From NCBI GenBank assembly GCA_021234535.1, contig CM037836.1, forward strand, positions 31,834,769-31,898,768: a DNA stretch of 64,000 bases, given 5' to 3'. The position numbers and the translations under genes are program-made. Source of the DNA: Stichopus chloronotus. Its lineage: Eukaryota; Echinodermata; Holothuroidea; Aspidochirotida; Stichopodidae. This document shows positions 1 to 12,000 of this stretch, piece by piece. The notes beneath the pieces are model-generated. The model saw only the letters and a list, made by a program, of their open reading frames with translations. It was not told where the DNA came from and made no database searches. The number at the start of each line of letters is the position of its first letter. The stretch's first letter is position 1.

Positions 1-56
<56 letters not shown>

Positions 57-102
57 TTGTGTGTGGTGTGTGTTGTGGTGTGGTGTGTGTGTGTGTGTGT
101 GT

Positions 103-191
<89 letters not shown>
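1..191. repeat. (TG)n microsatellite
   Basis: Nearly pure TG dinucleotide tract with scattered extra G's giving 'tggtg' interruptions. It runs off the left window edge. The long cysteine-valine open frames across it are artefacts of the repeat. It lies in the intron upstream of the first visible MSH3 exon. Confidence 0.97.
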
Positions 192-195
<4 letters not shown>

Positions 196-507
196 TTCTT
201 TATGAACGTTGCTGTTCTCTGTTATGATTTATCAAATCAGTTGGTTAACCACAATTATTAGGTTTGTGTATTCATTTAGATATTCTAATTGAGATAGAAC
301 TCTGCTAGCTAGTATTAGGCACTTAAGTACTGGTTATTCTTTTTAAATTTATTCATTGAAGTTTGTCATCTTTTTTGGCAACTTTTTTCATTACATTTAA
401 GTTATCCACATAATGTTTTCAATTTAGTCAGGTTAAAGAGTGAATAAATTTCTTTATGCAAACTCTCTTCCCATCTGATTAGAGTTTCTATGTCTTTATT
501 TCAATAG

Positions 508-3500
508 GTTAAATGCCTGACACTGTTCGTCTCTCATTACCCGCCACTCGCAGACTTGGAGCGCCAGTATCAGGGTATAGTCCGTAACTACCACATGGCA
601 TTCATCATCAATGACAGTAAAGGTAAGAGATATCTCATTTGACAGTGATATTTGTGGTAGCATGTCTTAACTGAATGGTAGTAATAATAATAATAATTCA
701 GGCTGAACGTGAAGGACATATATCAATGTTAAGTAATCACACAAGTTTGGGGGGGGGGGGGGAGACTAAGGCTTTCATATTATAACTTCATGTCCTATGT
801 CTACCAACTTGGTAATGCCAGATCTCTTGAACTTAAATACACTGTTGACTTGAAAGAATACCCCAAACTCTCAAAACCTGTTAGGTGTTCTGCATGTTTC
901 ACCCAAAGTATACCATTTACTTAAAACAAATCCAAACTATCATCATAGATCAATGGATAGGTTGTATTGTTAGATGATATTCATTAACTTAATTACTTAC
1001 AAGGACAACCCTTTCACTTATCGAAAAGCAAACCTGACAAGCTCAATACTTTATTCATCTTACATGACTTGAGACATATTGCTTAACACTTTCATTTGCT
1101 GCCAATTTTGCCATATTCGTATTGGTTAGATATTTTGATGTTTTCAAGGGAATGGGGGTTCATAAGAATATTAGCTTCTTTGGACCTCCTTGAGCATTGT
1201 CTTTATCTCTACATATTAAGTAAACTTCATATGTTATGAATTAAGATTTGATAAAATTAATCTTTAATTGAATGTTTTAAATATGTCAATGATCTAACTA
1301 AAGTTAAAATCTGTTTTATGATCAGTTTCTACTGGTTGGATATTCTCATTGTTATGTTCGTCATAGAAAGAGAAAGTGACAAAGAACCCGGTCAAATCGC
1401 TGCTCTGACATTTCTATATCAGCTAGTAGAAGGAGCAGCGTCTCGCAGCTACGGACTTAATGTGGCCAGAATGGCAGATTTGCCAACTGAAATTCTGAGA
1501 TATGCTTCTCAGAAATCAAAGGAAATGGAAGAGAAAGTTCTTTCCAAGAGGTTTGTTCTTTTAACTGTGTTTGATGTAAATACACACGTTTGGACTTGTA
1601 TTCAGTAGTCAGGATGAAACCGACAGCATCTGCTCAGACACTGTGAGCATTAATGGCAAGAAGCGATGGGCGTCAATCCTGGGGCAGCAGTGGGGGACAT
1701 AATATCAAATGTCCCCCCCCCACATTTCGTAAAGAGAAATGTTTTGGGACATTATTACAAATATTGCCCACAGTTTTGGTGAGTGACTTATGTAATCCCT
1801 GGCTCCGTGACCATGCAGTTTAGGAGTTCATGTACCAATTTTAGACTCATCTACACATCCAAAATTCCAACATCCGCGTGCTTTGCGTGCAGTGGTTTCT
1901 TTGCCGTGTTATGTCATTGGACAAAAGAAGGTAAGGTAATGATGCACGTTCTCTCCCCATAAATATGCAAACAAAATTTCAAATTACTCAAAAAAAGGGA
2001 ACCTAGGTAAAAATTCTGTTTGTGAACGTGTGTTTGAATGAATTGTTGATATACACTCAGAGGCGCTGCAACTGGGTCAACAAAACAAAAGTCAGAGCCA
2101 TGATAGTTGGAAAATTTAAAAAAGCCGGTAAGAATTTTTCATATTTCAGTCTATCACATTTTATGACGTAAAAAGATGTCAAATATTGTACCAGATTGTG
2201 AGGTTACCTGGTAATTAAAACAAATTTTTATTACATCTGAAATTTCATATGAACTTCTCATATTTCAGTCTTGGATGAGTATAGTCAAAAAGTAAAAAAG
2301 TCTGACGTACCAGTTGGAACTTTTCATATCTCAATCTAGCACATTTTATGACTTCAAAAGAAGCCAAGTATTGCACTAGATTGCATCTAAGTTTGGAGGT
2401 GAGGACACCTCTTCCCTTACATCCCTCTCACAGTCCAACCATCACTCTTCTCATGCTTCCCCATCTATCAAAATACTATTGCATGGCATCTTTTCAATGT
2501 GGCTGTTACTTTCAAAAGTTATCGGTACAAGAAAAAGTTCTCCTTTGTTACACAATCATTGATGGTTTTAGCAACTAATAAGCACCTGTAGTGAGAGGAA
2601 AAATTATTGGAATAACTTTTCTGGAACCATAATGTCTTTGGGAAAAAATGACTGCAATAGATGCAAAATATTGCACCAGACTTTGTTTAAAGCCACCTGT
2701 TAGTTAAAAATTTCTCAAAAGTTGTTATCGTTAGACAGTAAGAACTGTTGAATGAACTTTTCAGAAACTTATGATAGCATAAATATTCTGGATAAGAGCA
2801 ATCCAAATAAGTACTAGTTTTGAATAGAATGATGTTTTTCTTATTACTTGAGAAATTGCAGACATGAGAGCCCTATTTCAAGGCTGGGTACTTGAAGCCC
2901 AGATCACCCAGGAGGTGAGGTTTCCAACCATCTGGGGGTGTGTAAAACCCAAATTTTTCAGGTACTCTAACCGATGGTGGCACTCCGCTTAGATAATCCT
3001 GCCCAAAGTGCGCCCAAAAGGCTTTTGCCCTCAAGCCAGGCCCCTTCTTGAAAACCCTGGATAAACGCTTTGTATGTGATATCGATGACGTATAAGCGAA
3101 ATGTGCCCACACTTATAGACCTTGGCGGTGCTATGGTAATTTCTGTTTACTTTCTATTCACATTCATCTTCTGCCTAATTGCCAATTTTTTTTTTTTTTA
3201 AAAAAATTTCTCAGAGAGTTTTCAACCACTCTCCATGAGATATTTTCAGGAAGTTCCTATGTATGTATTTTTTGTAGATGCCTTAACTCATTATAGCACG
3301 CTTCTTAGATAGTAATTAGTAAAAAATACATTCCGGCAAAAATCTCCTCCCCTCAAAAAAGAAAAAAAAAATTTAGGAGTCCATATCCCATGCACTCAGC
3401 CCCAAATATTTGCAAAGTACTCAAAGGAAATGAAAGAGGATGAGTAATTCATTATGGTTCTCGTATCCCCTCAACCCCCATCTGGTATGTATTTGCCGAG

Positions 3501-4621
3501 TCATTTTCATGGATTTTTTCTACATGAATTGAGGACTTACAGACATAATATCCATATTCCAAGGCTGAGTATTTGCAGGATGGTCGGGAAATGCCATTTC
3601 TGGCCATCTGGGATGTTTGAAAAGCCCCAGATTTTCTTGTACGCTCCGCACCAACGGATGGTGACACTCCACTTAGATAGTCCTGTCACACATGCCCTCA
3701 GGCCAGCCTCCTTCCTTGTTTAAAACCCCTGGACATGCACCCTTGAATTGCCCTTTTATAGACTTGCAAAGTATATGTGCCTTCAATCACTAGACCATGC
3801 ATGGTCTTGCCTGTCAATCATCAAATTGATCATTTGTCTTAACATAGGCCTATGCAATGTCCGACCAGTTTTACCCTTTCTGTACCATTTGAAGATGCAG
3901 AATCCAAGTTAATTCAAATGCTCACAATTCTACAAATATTTCATAGCTTCCTGGCTTTTACTTCTGATCACGTTAATGGACGTTACCCCAGACCCCAGGG
4001 GAAAACCTATTGGACCTGTCCAATATACCAAAAGTAATCAAAGAGTGCAGTGCATGCGTAAACATCTGCTGGGGCAGCTTTAATCATTCAAACCTGTCAG
4101 TCAACTTACACGTGTTCCCCCCCCCCCCCACATTTCAGTTTGGATTGACGCCCGATTTACTTGTAATGTGACTTCCTACCTCAGTCGTATCCACTATGAG
4201 GGCATATCCATGCAGCTAAATTTATACTATGTATTCAGTGTTTGTTTGCAAAGCAGTATCACCATTACCAATCCGTCAGTTAGTTACTGACTCTCGTATC
4301 TTTGGGACTATAACAATATAAAGTTTTCACCCCCATTTACTCTGAACAGTGCTCCAAATGCTATCCATACTTAAGTTTGCTTGGCTTATTCAGGAACCAG
4401 TTGAGTCAAGTCAATTGAAAGTAACTCCAGAGTCTTGAAGGCACAAGACCAGTATGTAACCATTGAGGCCAAAGTATAAAATCTAAGCAAATAAAAGAAG
4501 AATATTCCTAATTTTAATTCTCTTTTCAATCTTCAGAGAAAGGAAAGAAAACTTTTTGCAGCTATGGCAGACAGAGAGGACTGGATTGAGAGATCTAATT
4601 GGACGGTGCCATCAGAGGTAA
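508..4621 (+). CDS. MSH3: DNA mismatch repair protein MSH3, C-terminal exons (partial)
   Basis: Three exons are visible: 508-622, 1367-1550 and 4537-4621 with stop TAA. Each is bounded by AG and GT (tttcaatag, gtaaga; tcatag, gtttgt; cttcag), and phases join exactly for 127 residues. MSH3 pairs with MSH2 (MutS-beta) to recognise insertion-deletion loops in the nucleus. The first exon carries TLFVSHYPPLADLE, the His-switch part of the MutS ATPase, then a segment like vertebrate MSH3 'NYHMGF'. The second exon has the conserved ASRSYGLNVARMADLPTEIL helix region, where RSYGLNVA is diagnostic of MutS homologues, and 'SYG..VA' followed by 'KSKE' fits MSH3 better than MSH2 or MSH6. The last exon gives a short, weakly conserved tail ending CHQR. 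The rest of the gene lies left of the window. The second intron (1551-4536) contains two dispersed repeat families. No poly(A) signal could be assigned with certainty. Confidence 0.9.
2130..2715. repeat. Three diverged copies of an intronic repeat
   Basis: Related blocks near 2130-2230, 2320-2400 and 2625-2715 share 'ttttcatat(t/c)tca(g/a)tcta', 'cacattttatgac' and 'attg(c/t)accaga' type strings. The first two are offset by about 186 bp. They are noncoding copies in MSH3 intron 2; the family is not recognised. Confidence 0.55.
2862..3735. repeat. Pair of ~200-bp direct repeats
   Basis: Segments 2862-3065 and about 3540-3735 align in the same orientation at an offset of about 684 bp. Shared parts include 'caaggctg', 'ccatctggg', 'gatggtg(g/a)cactcc', 'cttagata' and 'ccctcaggccag' forms. 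This looks like a dispersed repeat present twice in the MSH3 last intron. Short open frames here have no recognisable product. Confidence 0.65.
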
Positions 4622-5271
4622 CGGTCACAGTCATCTATAATCCAATCACAATAATGAGATATAATAAGCTGTTGTCATCAGAAATACCAACTAAGGTACC
4701 CACAGACACTGAATAATAACATCAGTTTGCCTGGAAAAAAAATCAGATAAAATACCTTTTAACTTAATAATCTGTGATACACATTAATTAAATTTTTCCT
4801 AGGTCCAGTGCAGTAATTGCCCTGCCTGAACCATATCATGGTAACAAGCAGGGTACATGATACTTGAAATGATTTAAAGACAATGCATGATCATTGGATT
4901 GAACCATCTCACCAACAGTATCAACCATGGCAGGTTGCTAGCTAGTTCATTTGACAAGAGTTAAGAGGTCCAATAGGGACAACCAGTGGTCACTTTATAC
5001 AAATAATATACAGTCATTTAAGAGGGAGTGTTTTTAGTTTTTATTATTCAACACCAGATTTCGAATTACCTTCTTATTTATGCAGTCATCCTAGAATCAA
5101 TGAATGAATCTGATGATGAGGTTACAGAGTCAAAGATTCATTCTCATTCCAGCTGATGCATCTTTGAGGAAATTACAACTGAAATTTGTCATCAGAGGTA
5201 AAACCTTCACATGGTACCCTACCTCATACAGGTGATTCACATTAAGGCCAAAGCCAACAAATGAAGATGCC

Positions 5272-5466
5272 CATTGGACCATGTCATCAAGGGTATAACC
5301 AGTAGATGTTTATTGGACCATGTCATCAAGGGTATAACCAGTAGATGTTTATTGGACCATGTCATCCAAGGTATAACCAGTGAATGGTTATTACACCATG
5401 TCATCAAAGGTATAACCAGTGAATGGTTATTACACCAGTTCATCAAAGGTACAACCAGTAGATGTT
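5272..5466. repeat. 39-bp minisatellite, 5 copies
   Basis: Five tandem copies of a 39-bp unit, with 'ggaccatgtcatcaa' starting at 5276 and again at 5315. Because 39 is 13 codons, both strands give artefactual periodic open frames. Diverged partial units appear on either side (near 4600, 4673, 5187 and 5595), so the array is the least decayed part of a longer repetitive tract. Confidence 0.9.
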
Positions 5467-8175
5467 TATCATCACTTATCAGAGATTCTGTGAATGATAA
5501 TACCTAATTGGACCATTTCCAGTGGATGGTATTGTTCCCCATATAGGCAATATGTACCTCTCCCGTAGTCCATGAATGAAACCTATCAAAATATGTTATC
5601 AAAGTTAAAACCAGCAGATTGTACCATTACCTTTTATAGATGATTCACACTAATTTAAGAGCCAGATAAGTGAAAAGATGTGATTGGATGATTCAATCAG
5701 ATCTGACATTGAGAGGTAACTACTAAACTGTTACATTGCAGTGCTACAGCCAGTGAAGTCATTTCATTGAAATCAGATTTCCACAAATACTTGGCAACTT
5801 TCTGGTTCCATAATCAAATGTCCCTTCTTTGGTGCAAAGATTTCTAGATCTGTGACACATCAGGATCTTGTGGACATTGTAAACATTTGAACAACTATTT
5901 AGTGGCATTTAAACTGTAAATCTGAACCATTAGTGGTGGTATTGACTCTGCTGAATCTTGGAATCATTTTACAAACAGTTTGTCGTAAGTTGATCTTTAA
6001 CTAAATCATAAATAAAGGAAAACTAATCATGCAGTACCTTGAGAATGAAGTGAACTTTTGAAGTATTTTTATTCATTATAAAAACTTTCTTTGACCACTT
6101 GATGTCAGTCTGAAATGTTCTGCATGTCACATTGATGTGTGAAACTTTCTGTGCAGATTAAATATATACATTACTAAAAACACTGTTAGTCAAATACTGT
6201 TGGCAGTAGTTTCTTGTTGCATGCCCAATAAGCTTGTTTCATGTCATGAAGCTAAAGCCCATGCTTTCCATGTTAAATAATGCCAGTATTGAGTATAGAA
6301 TCATACCTTCTTATTTTGTATATTTTGAAATATGGTAGCACATTACTTTGTTGACTATGAGTATATGCTCAATCAGGTTACAAATACATTCAAAACCATC
6401 AAGCATATTAGTATAAAAAAAAAGACAATAAATTTTATTGTATATTAATACTGTAATAGTCAAGTTGCTTTTCGACATGAAAAACTGGCATTCATTTCTA
6501 TACCATATCTTATGATGACTATATAATAGTCATACAATGTTTAACATTTTTATTACTTTCAGATGAGGGGAGGGGGGATTATCAGGATTAAAATATATCT
6601 ATTGTCTCTTTTTATGTTTCTGTGGTTTTGTATATGTTAATATTCACTGTACAGAACAACTATGAACTGAATCAACTCAAAATAAATCACATGATCTCAA
6701 GACATTGAGGCAATACTATGACTTCTCAGTGACACATAATAATTAACCATAGACTTTTATTAATTAATATCAATCTCACACACTGACACAGTATGGCTTG
6801 TTGAAGATTAGCAACTTAATGTATTACCCACAATGCATGTAACTCTGTGCCTTAATATGCATGTGAAATATGAATAAAGATATATTACAAAAACTTGAGT
6901 CAAAGCATTTGTTCAAGTTGTTATTACTCAATAGTATAGACTTCCATCATGTACATACTTTCTTGGCAGTCTACAAGATGTGTGAACTTCAAGATATATA
7001 CCACAGAAGAAATCAGTGCAAGAAGAAAAAGCAGGTAACTAATATACAACCTAACATACAAAAAACCTAATATACAACCTACTAGAATCATGCAAATACT
7101 CTGTGAGAATATTGCTACTTTCAATACTGAAGAGGCTTTGTTCTACACAATTTCTGATACAAACAATACTGAGTCATAAATTGTGAAGGTAAACTGTTAC
7201 AGTTGATCATGAAATTAAATGAAACACTTAATTACAAACACTAATTCCATTCTAAAATTGCAATGCAGTAATGCTACAATTCTTGTAGATGAGAATTTAT
7301 TAACAATATTTGCAGTTGCAACTTGATGTCAACATTCCAATGTCTCATATATTTCCATTTATATCAATAATGGAAGAACATGAAAGTTCATTCAAAAGTT
7401 AAAGTTTTAGAGTCAGTATTCTGTGTGATTATAAAAAAAATGCCACAATTTTTGTCTTTTCAACAGTCAGTCTTAAACCTTCCCCTGCAAAGATTAGTTC
7501 AAAGTAACATACCTGATATAGAGATCAAGGTAGAGACAGCTCTTTAACTTTTGGCAGTAAGCAATTGTTAATACACCCAGGAGACAATCATCAATGTACC
7601 AGGTACATATCATCCAGTGGACAGTTTACCCAAAAACATAAGTAAAACTGAAGGAGTTCAATTGACAGTAGTTCACTTCATCAAGAAGCTTAAAAGAAAA
7701 CATCACATCAGCAACTCCTGCAAATGTCATTTTGAAAAGCTAATTTAATGAACTACAAGCAAATACAAGTTTGCATGAAAACTGTCAAAATTTAATCTAA
7801 GAAAATAAAATGAAGTGGCTAAGTCCAAGAATTAATATGTTAAAACAATACTTTCGTCAGTAAATGTTTCAAAATTGCACTTCATTGTGGCTACCCCCTA
7901 TTGCACACGAAAACACAGAGACATCCATTCTAAATGAAGTATGTATTGATTATGATATATAAAGTAATATTATACAGTTGTTTCTTTCTGCCGGGAGAAC
8001 AAGTATAATTGTTGCTTAACTACTTTCTAAAAGGTGAAAGAACTTGCTCATGATATAGTTTAAGCCAATCAGCTGCTTACATACAAAAAGAAAATACTGC
8101 AGACAAATACTCATTAATTATACATCAGCCTCCATAACACTGGCAGGATATACGGCACAGAGATGTGTTTGACAG

Positions 8176-8247
8176 GGCAATTATTCTCCACCCCTTCCTG
8201 GCAGTAATTCCTTACACCTTCCTGGCAGTGATTCCCCACCCCTTCCT
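8176..8247. repeat. 24-bp tandem triplication
   Basis: Three adjacent 24-bp units (8176-8199, 8200-8223, 8224-8247), each of the form 'ggcart-attc...accttcct'. The tract lies downstream of the SNX24 poly(A) signal. Confidence 0.8.
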
Positions 8248-8727
8248 GCACCTATACCCCCACATCTTACCCAACTGACACTAATAGTACAAAACTTTCA
8301 TTCTCATGGGAATTTATGAGTTACAGCCAACCAGTCCCTCAATACTAAGCACACAAGTGAAATATACAACATCCACAGAATTGTTGTACACACCTGTGTG
8401 ATCAGCTTGTCTTCTTGATACCAAACCTGGGATGCTTACACAGAGTGAGCTTTTGGAGGGATATGTCTGAGGTGATGCATTCTAAATCTCTGCACTGTCA
8501 TACAAACATTATCCTGAAAGAGCCTCTTTGTAGAAACTACAACTGGCACTATGGCCTTAAGAAGCCAATGTTCTGAGCACCTTATGGTGTAGACAACAAT
8601 TTGCAAAGGATTTCATGAATAAATGGATTGGCTGGTTGATGAACTGACTGAAAAGAGCAATGAAAGGATGGTTCATCACATCATTCTGTACTAAAGATGT
8701 TTCCTAGTTGAACAATTTCAGACAAAT

Positions 8728-8733
8728 TTTATT
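8728..8733 (-). terminator. Probable SNX24 poly(A) signal
   Basis: AATAAA on the minus strand about 310 nt past the SNX24 stop codon at 9044-9046. This is the first canonical hexamer I noted downstream and fits a short 3' UTR. No cleavage site can be proven from sequence alone. Confidence 0.5.
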
Positions 8734-9043
8734 GCCTACAATCTGATGAATGTTAGCAAGGACTGGTTATCATCTCCACATCTGCTGGAGCCTTGCCTCT
8801 AAGTTCTCTTATTATCTGATTGGCCTAGTACACATCAGGTGAGTGCCTTCAAACTCTGCCACAAATGTGAGATGTAAGAACTTGATCTGCATTCCACCAC
8901 ACCAAAAGAGAATGTGAAGGAACAGACATGACCTCACTGGCAGTGTAACCTTCTTTTGTTCGATACAGTTGTGGCTTTCAGCGAGAAACTCTTTCTCTTT
9001 CAACCCAGTTCTATCTTCTGCCAAGATGACAACCTGAGGCTCT

Positions 9044-12000
9044 TCAAGAACTAGAGCTGGATGTTTCAGGCTCAACAGGGTAATGCTCATATAGTCCATG
9101 AAGGACGCCCTCTACTAAGATGTCTGGTTTACCAGCAGGGGGATTCAAATATGGATCATTCTTAAATACCAACATCGGTTGATGAGTGGAGGTACTGTAG
9201 AGAAAATAATACTTATATCAGGCATTCTCTCTGGCATATGAGGCATTCTACAAATAACACATAAGAAATAATTCAAATAACTATAATTTTATATGAAATT
9301 ATTTGCTGTAAAGGTTAATGGGAACAGACCATTAAAATTTGAATGACAAAAAGAACACTACAATCAATTAGCAATTGATCTAATCTTAGTGAGAAATGAA
9401 ATAATTCACCAATGACTTTATGCATATATCAGTTAGATGGGTCCTTTGACAATAACTACAATCAAAGTGAAAAACACACTATATGACACTATTACTGTCT
9501 ACATATATAGTCAGGCAGATATGTAAGAGAAATTAATCCAGATGTTCACATCTGGCAGAAAGTGTGAAAATTTGCATGCTGGGGCTTTTTGACATGCTGA
9601 GTTCAAAAATTGCTGGATTCAAAAGGTCTGACTGACAGGTTGGCTGTGATGACAAATTACAGTATAGTAGCCATAACAAAACATTGAACATTACTATCTT
9701 GGGTTCCACATGACCTGTGGCATTGAAATTTTGTGCAAAAGGACATTTTGACCTGATGAATTTAGTAATTTCAAATTTGTGACAAACTCCATGGCAGCCA
9801 CTTTAAATTCCAGTATGGCTGCTAAATCAAAATGTTCAAAATTCCTATCTTGTATTCCAAATTATCTTTAGCAATGATTTTTTTTTTTTTGACATGCTGA
9901 ATTTTATGACATGTTTGACAAACCTCATAGCAGCCATTTTAAATTCTAATACAGTACAGTACGGACACCAAAGCAAAACGTTGAAAACTTACCTTGTGTT
10001 CCACATGATCTGTGGAACATGAAATTGGGTAAGCCAACCAAAATTTTAGGTGCAAATTTGCAATATTTTGGAACTAGACCTCTCAAAGAACTCTGGTTGC
10101 TGCTCAGATGCAGGGACAACTGACCAATATAATTCATAACAAACTAAAACACTCACATGGCCTATATTTGGAAAGTTTTTTTCACTTTTTAAGAGAAAGC
10201 ATCATTCACTGACACTACAAAGAAATTTCAAGCAGGATATTAAACAAACTCACTTCCCGGAATCTGTTCCAAGTTCATCAATTGAACTGCAATAAATAGA
10301 GAAATAAAAATGATAATTTGTTTATCAATCTGGCATGACGACATTTAATGAAGAAAATAAACATGTCTACACTAAAATCAACCTTTACAGAAACAAAGAC
10401 TGTTTTAGGCAGAACTGATTTACATCAATCACATGAATTCAGACAAACTTCACTTATAGCAGTGATCAGTATTGTTCACAAGTATGGCACAATACAATGT
10501 ACATGACAATGAATAACATAGTCATAATTTGCGTAAAGTTACTTATTATCATTTAAGAGATGAAATATGACGAACTAAACCAGTGTGTTTCATTTTCATT
10601 AAATTTGATTACTTTTATGTACCAGTATTGCATAAAAGTTTAGTTGCCAAATTCTATACGACCACAACTCTCTAACACAAGTGGGTTTTAAACTTGACTC
10701 AGATTGGACGATTGAAGGCGTGGCAATGTTTATGGAGACACTTCAATCACATTGAGTGAGAAAAATGAAGGCAAGGTTGCATTGTTGTAAGACAAGAATG
10801 ATTCCCAGCCTGCCCCAAACTCTGGTTACTGCTTTAAGAGTGATTCACAGCCTTCACCAAACTGTGTTACTGCTTTAAGAGTGACTTTAAGATTGGATTT
10901 TTTAAGATAACACTTAGATATTTTCCATTATCAATCTACATTTCACAAATACTGTGTATGCATCAGTTATGACATGCAACCAATCCTAACTTAGAAGACA
11001 GTTGATATCATACAAAATGAAGTGACTTACTCAAAACTGTTAGACTTCAGGTTCTTCACTTTCAGAAAAGTCAGAAATGACTTAGGAATGGATCCTGTGG
11101 CAATGATGGCCTAAAATAAAAAACAGGAACATCAAAATTACCAAGAGCCAAGTTGTATGAAAGTTTATTGATGTGAGATGAAAAAGCCTTCACATATCTC
11201 ATTATGGCATTTTCATGAAAGATGAACATTTACTAGTATATTAAGAAAATGTGATGATAAACTGTTACCCTTATTAAATGTTGTATGGTCTTCAGTAAGT
11301 GACAATACTAAAAACAATATTGCAAGACACAAAACTCATTTCTGCATGGAATTGTAACTCTTTAACATCTCCAACAAATATTCCAGTGGAAAATGCTCTA
11401 AGATCTTGTCTTATGAAAACTGAGGAAACTGCAAATTTTAATCGAAAATTTCAACCAAGGAGAGGCTAATGATATTTCAAAACCTTATAGTGCTGTATGT
11501 GTCCAGTTAATTTAAATATTTGCTAATTTGCTCACAAAAGTATATAAGTCATGCATGCAACTCTACTGCTTAATGGAAATGATTTTCACTGGTTAGAAAG
11601 TTTTAAGTCTCATTACCTGCTTGCACATTTGAAAACAAAGAAATTGCAAAAATATTTGGTTTGAATCAGACAGTTTAGGCAAATGCTGAAATCAATATTC
11701 AAATCTTTCATCAAGATGTAAAAGTTAATACTTTCATGGCTGAATTAAATTTGCAAATTTATTACTCATTTTCTTGAAATCACTCAAAACCTGCAAATAC
11801 TGCCAAACAGAAGCAGCTGAGCATATTCTCTTTGATCTGTGCAGACTGGCAAAACAACACACTCACTGATTGATGAATATGCAACAGATGAACAGATTAA
11901 AATAGATGCTCAGCCAATCAGCACATGATATTATACATACTTCTATCTTTTGGGGAGAAAACACCCTTAGTCTGATAATATGTGGTCATCACATCAGACT

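Larger units (their letters stand above)
4622..8727. other. MSH3 3' region / intergenic, no further gene seen
   Basis: AT-rich sequence between the tail-to-tail genes MSH3 and SNX24. It must hold the MSH3 3' UTR and polyadenylation site; several AATAAA strings occur (for example near 6010, 6428 and 6681) and I cannot choose between them. A 39-bp minisatellite (5272-5466) and a 24-bp triple repeat (8176-8247) lie inside. I see no exon. Confidence 0.6.

Noticed and set aside
2..227. Three long Cys-Val open frames
   Set aside because: They are translations of the TG microsatellite in all frames.
5237..5507. Open frames with a 13-residue repeat on both strands
   Set aside because: Produced by the 39-bp minisatellite; no other coding sign.
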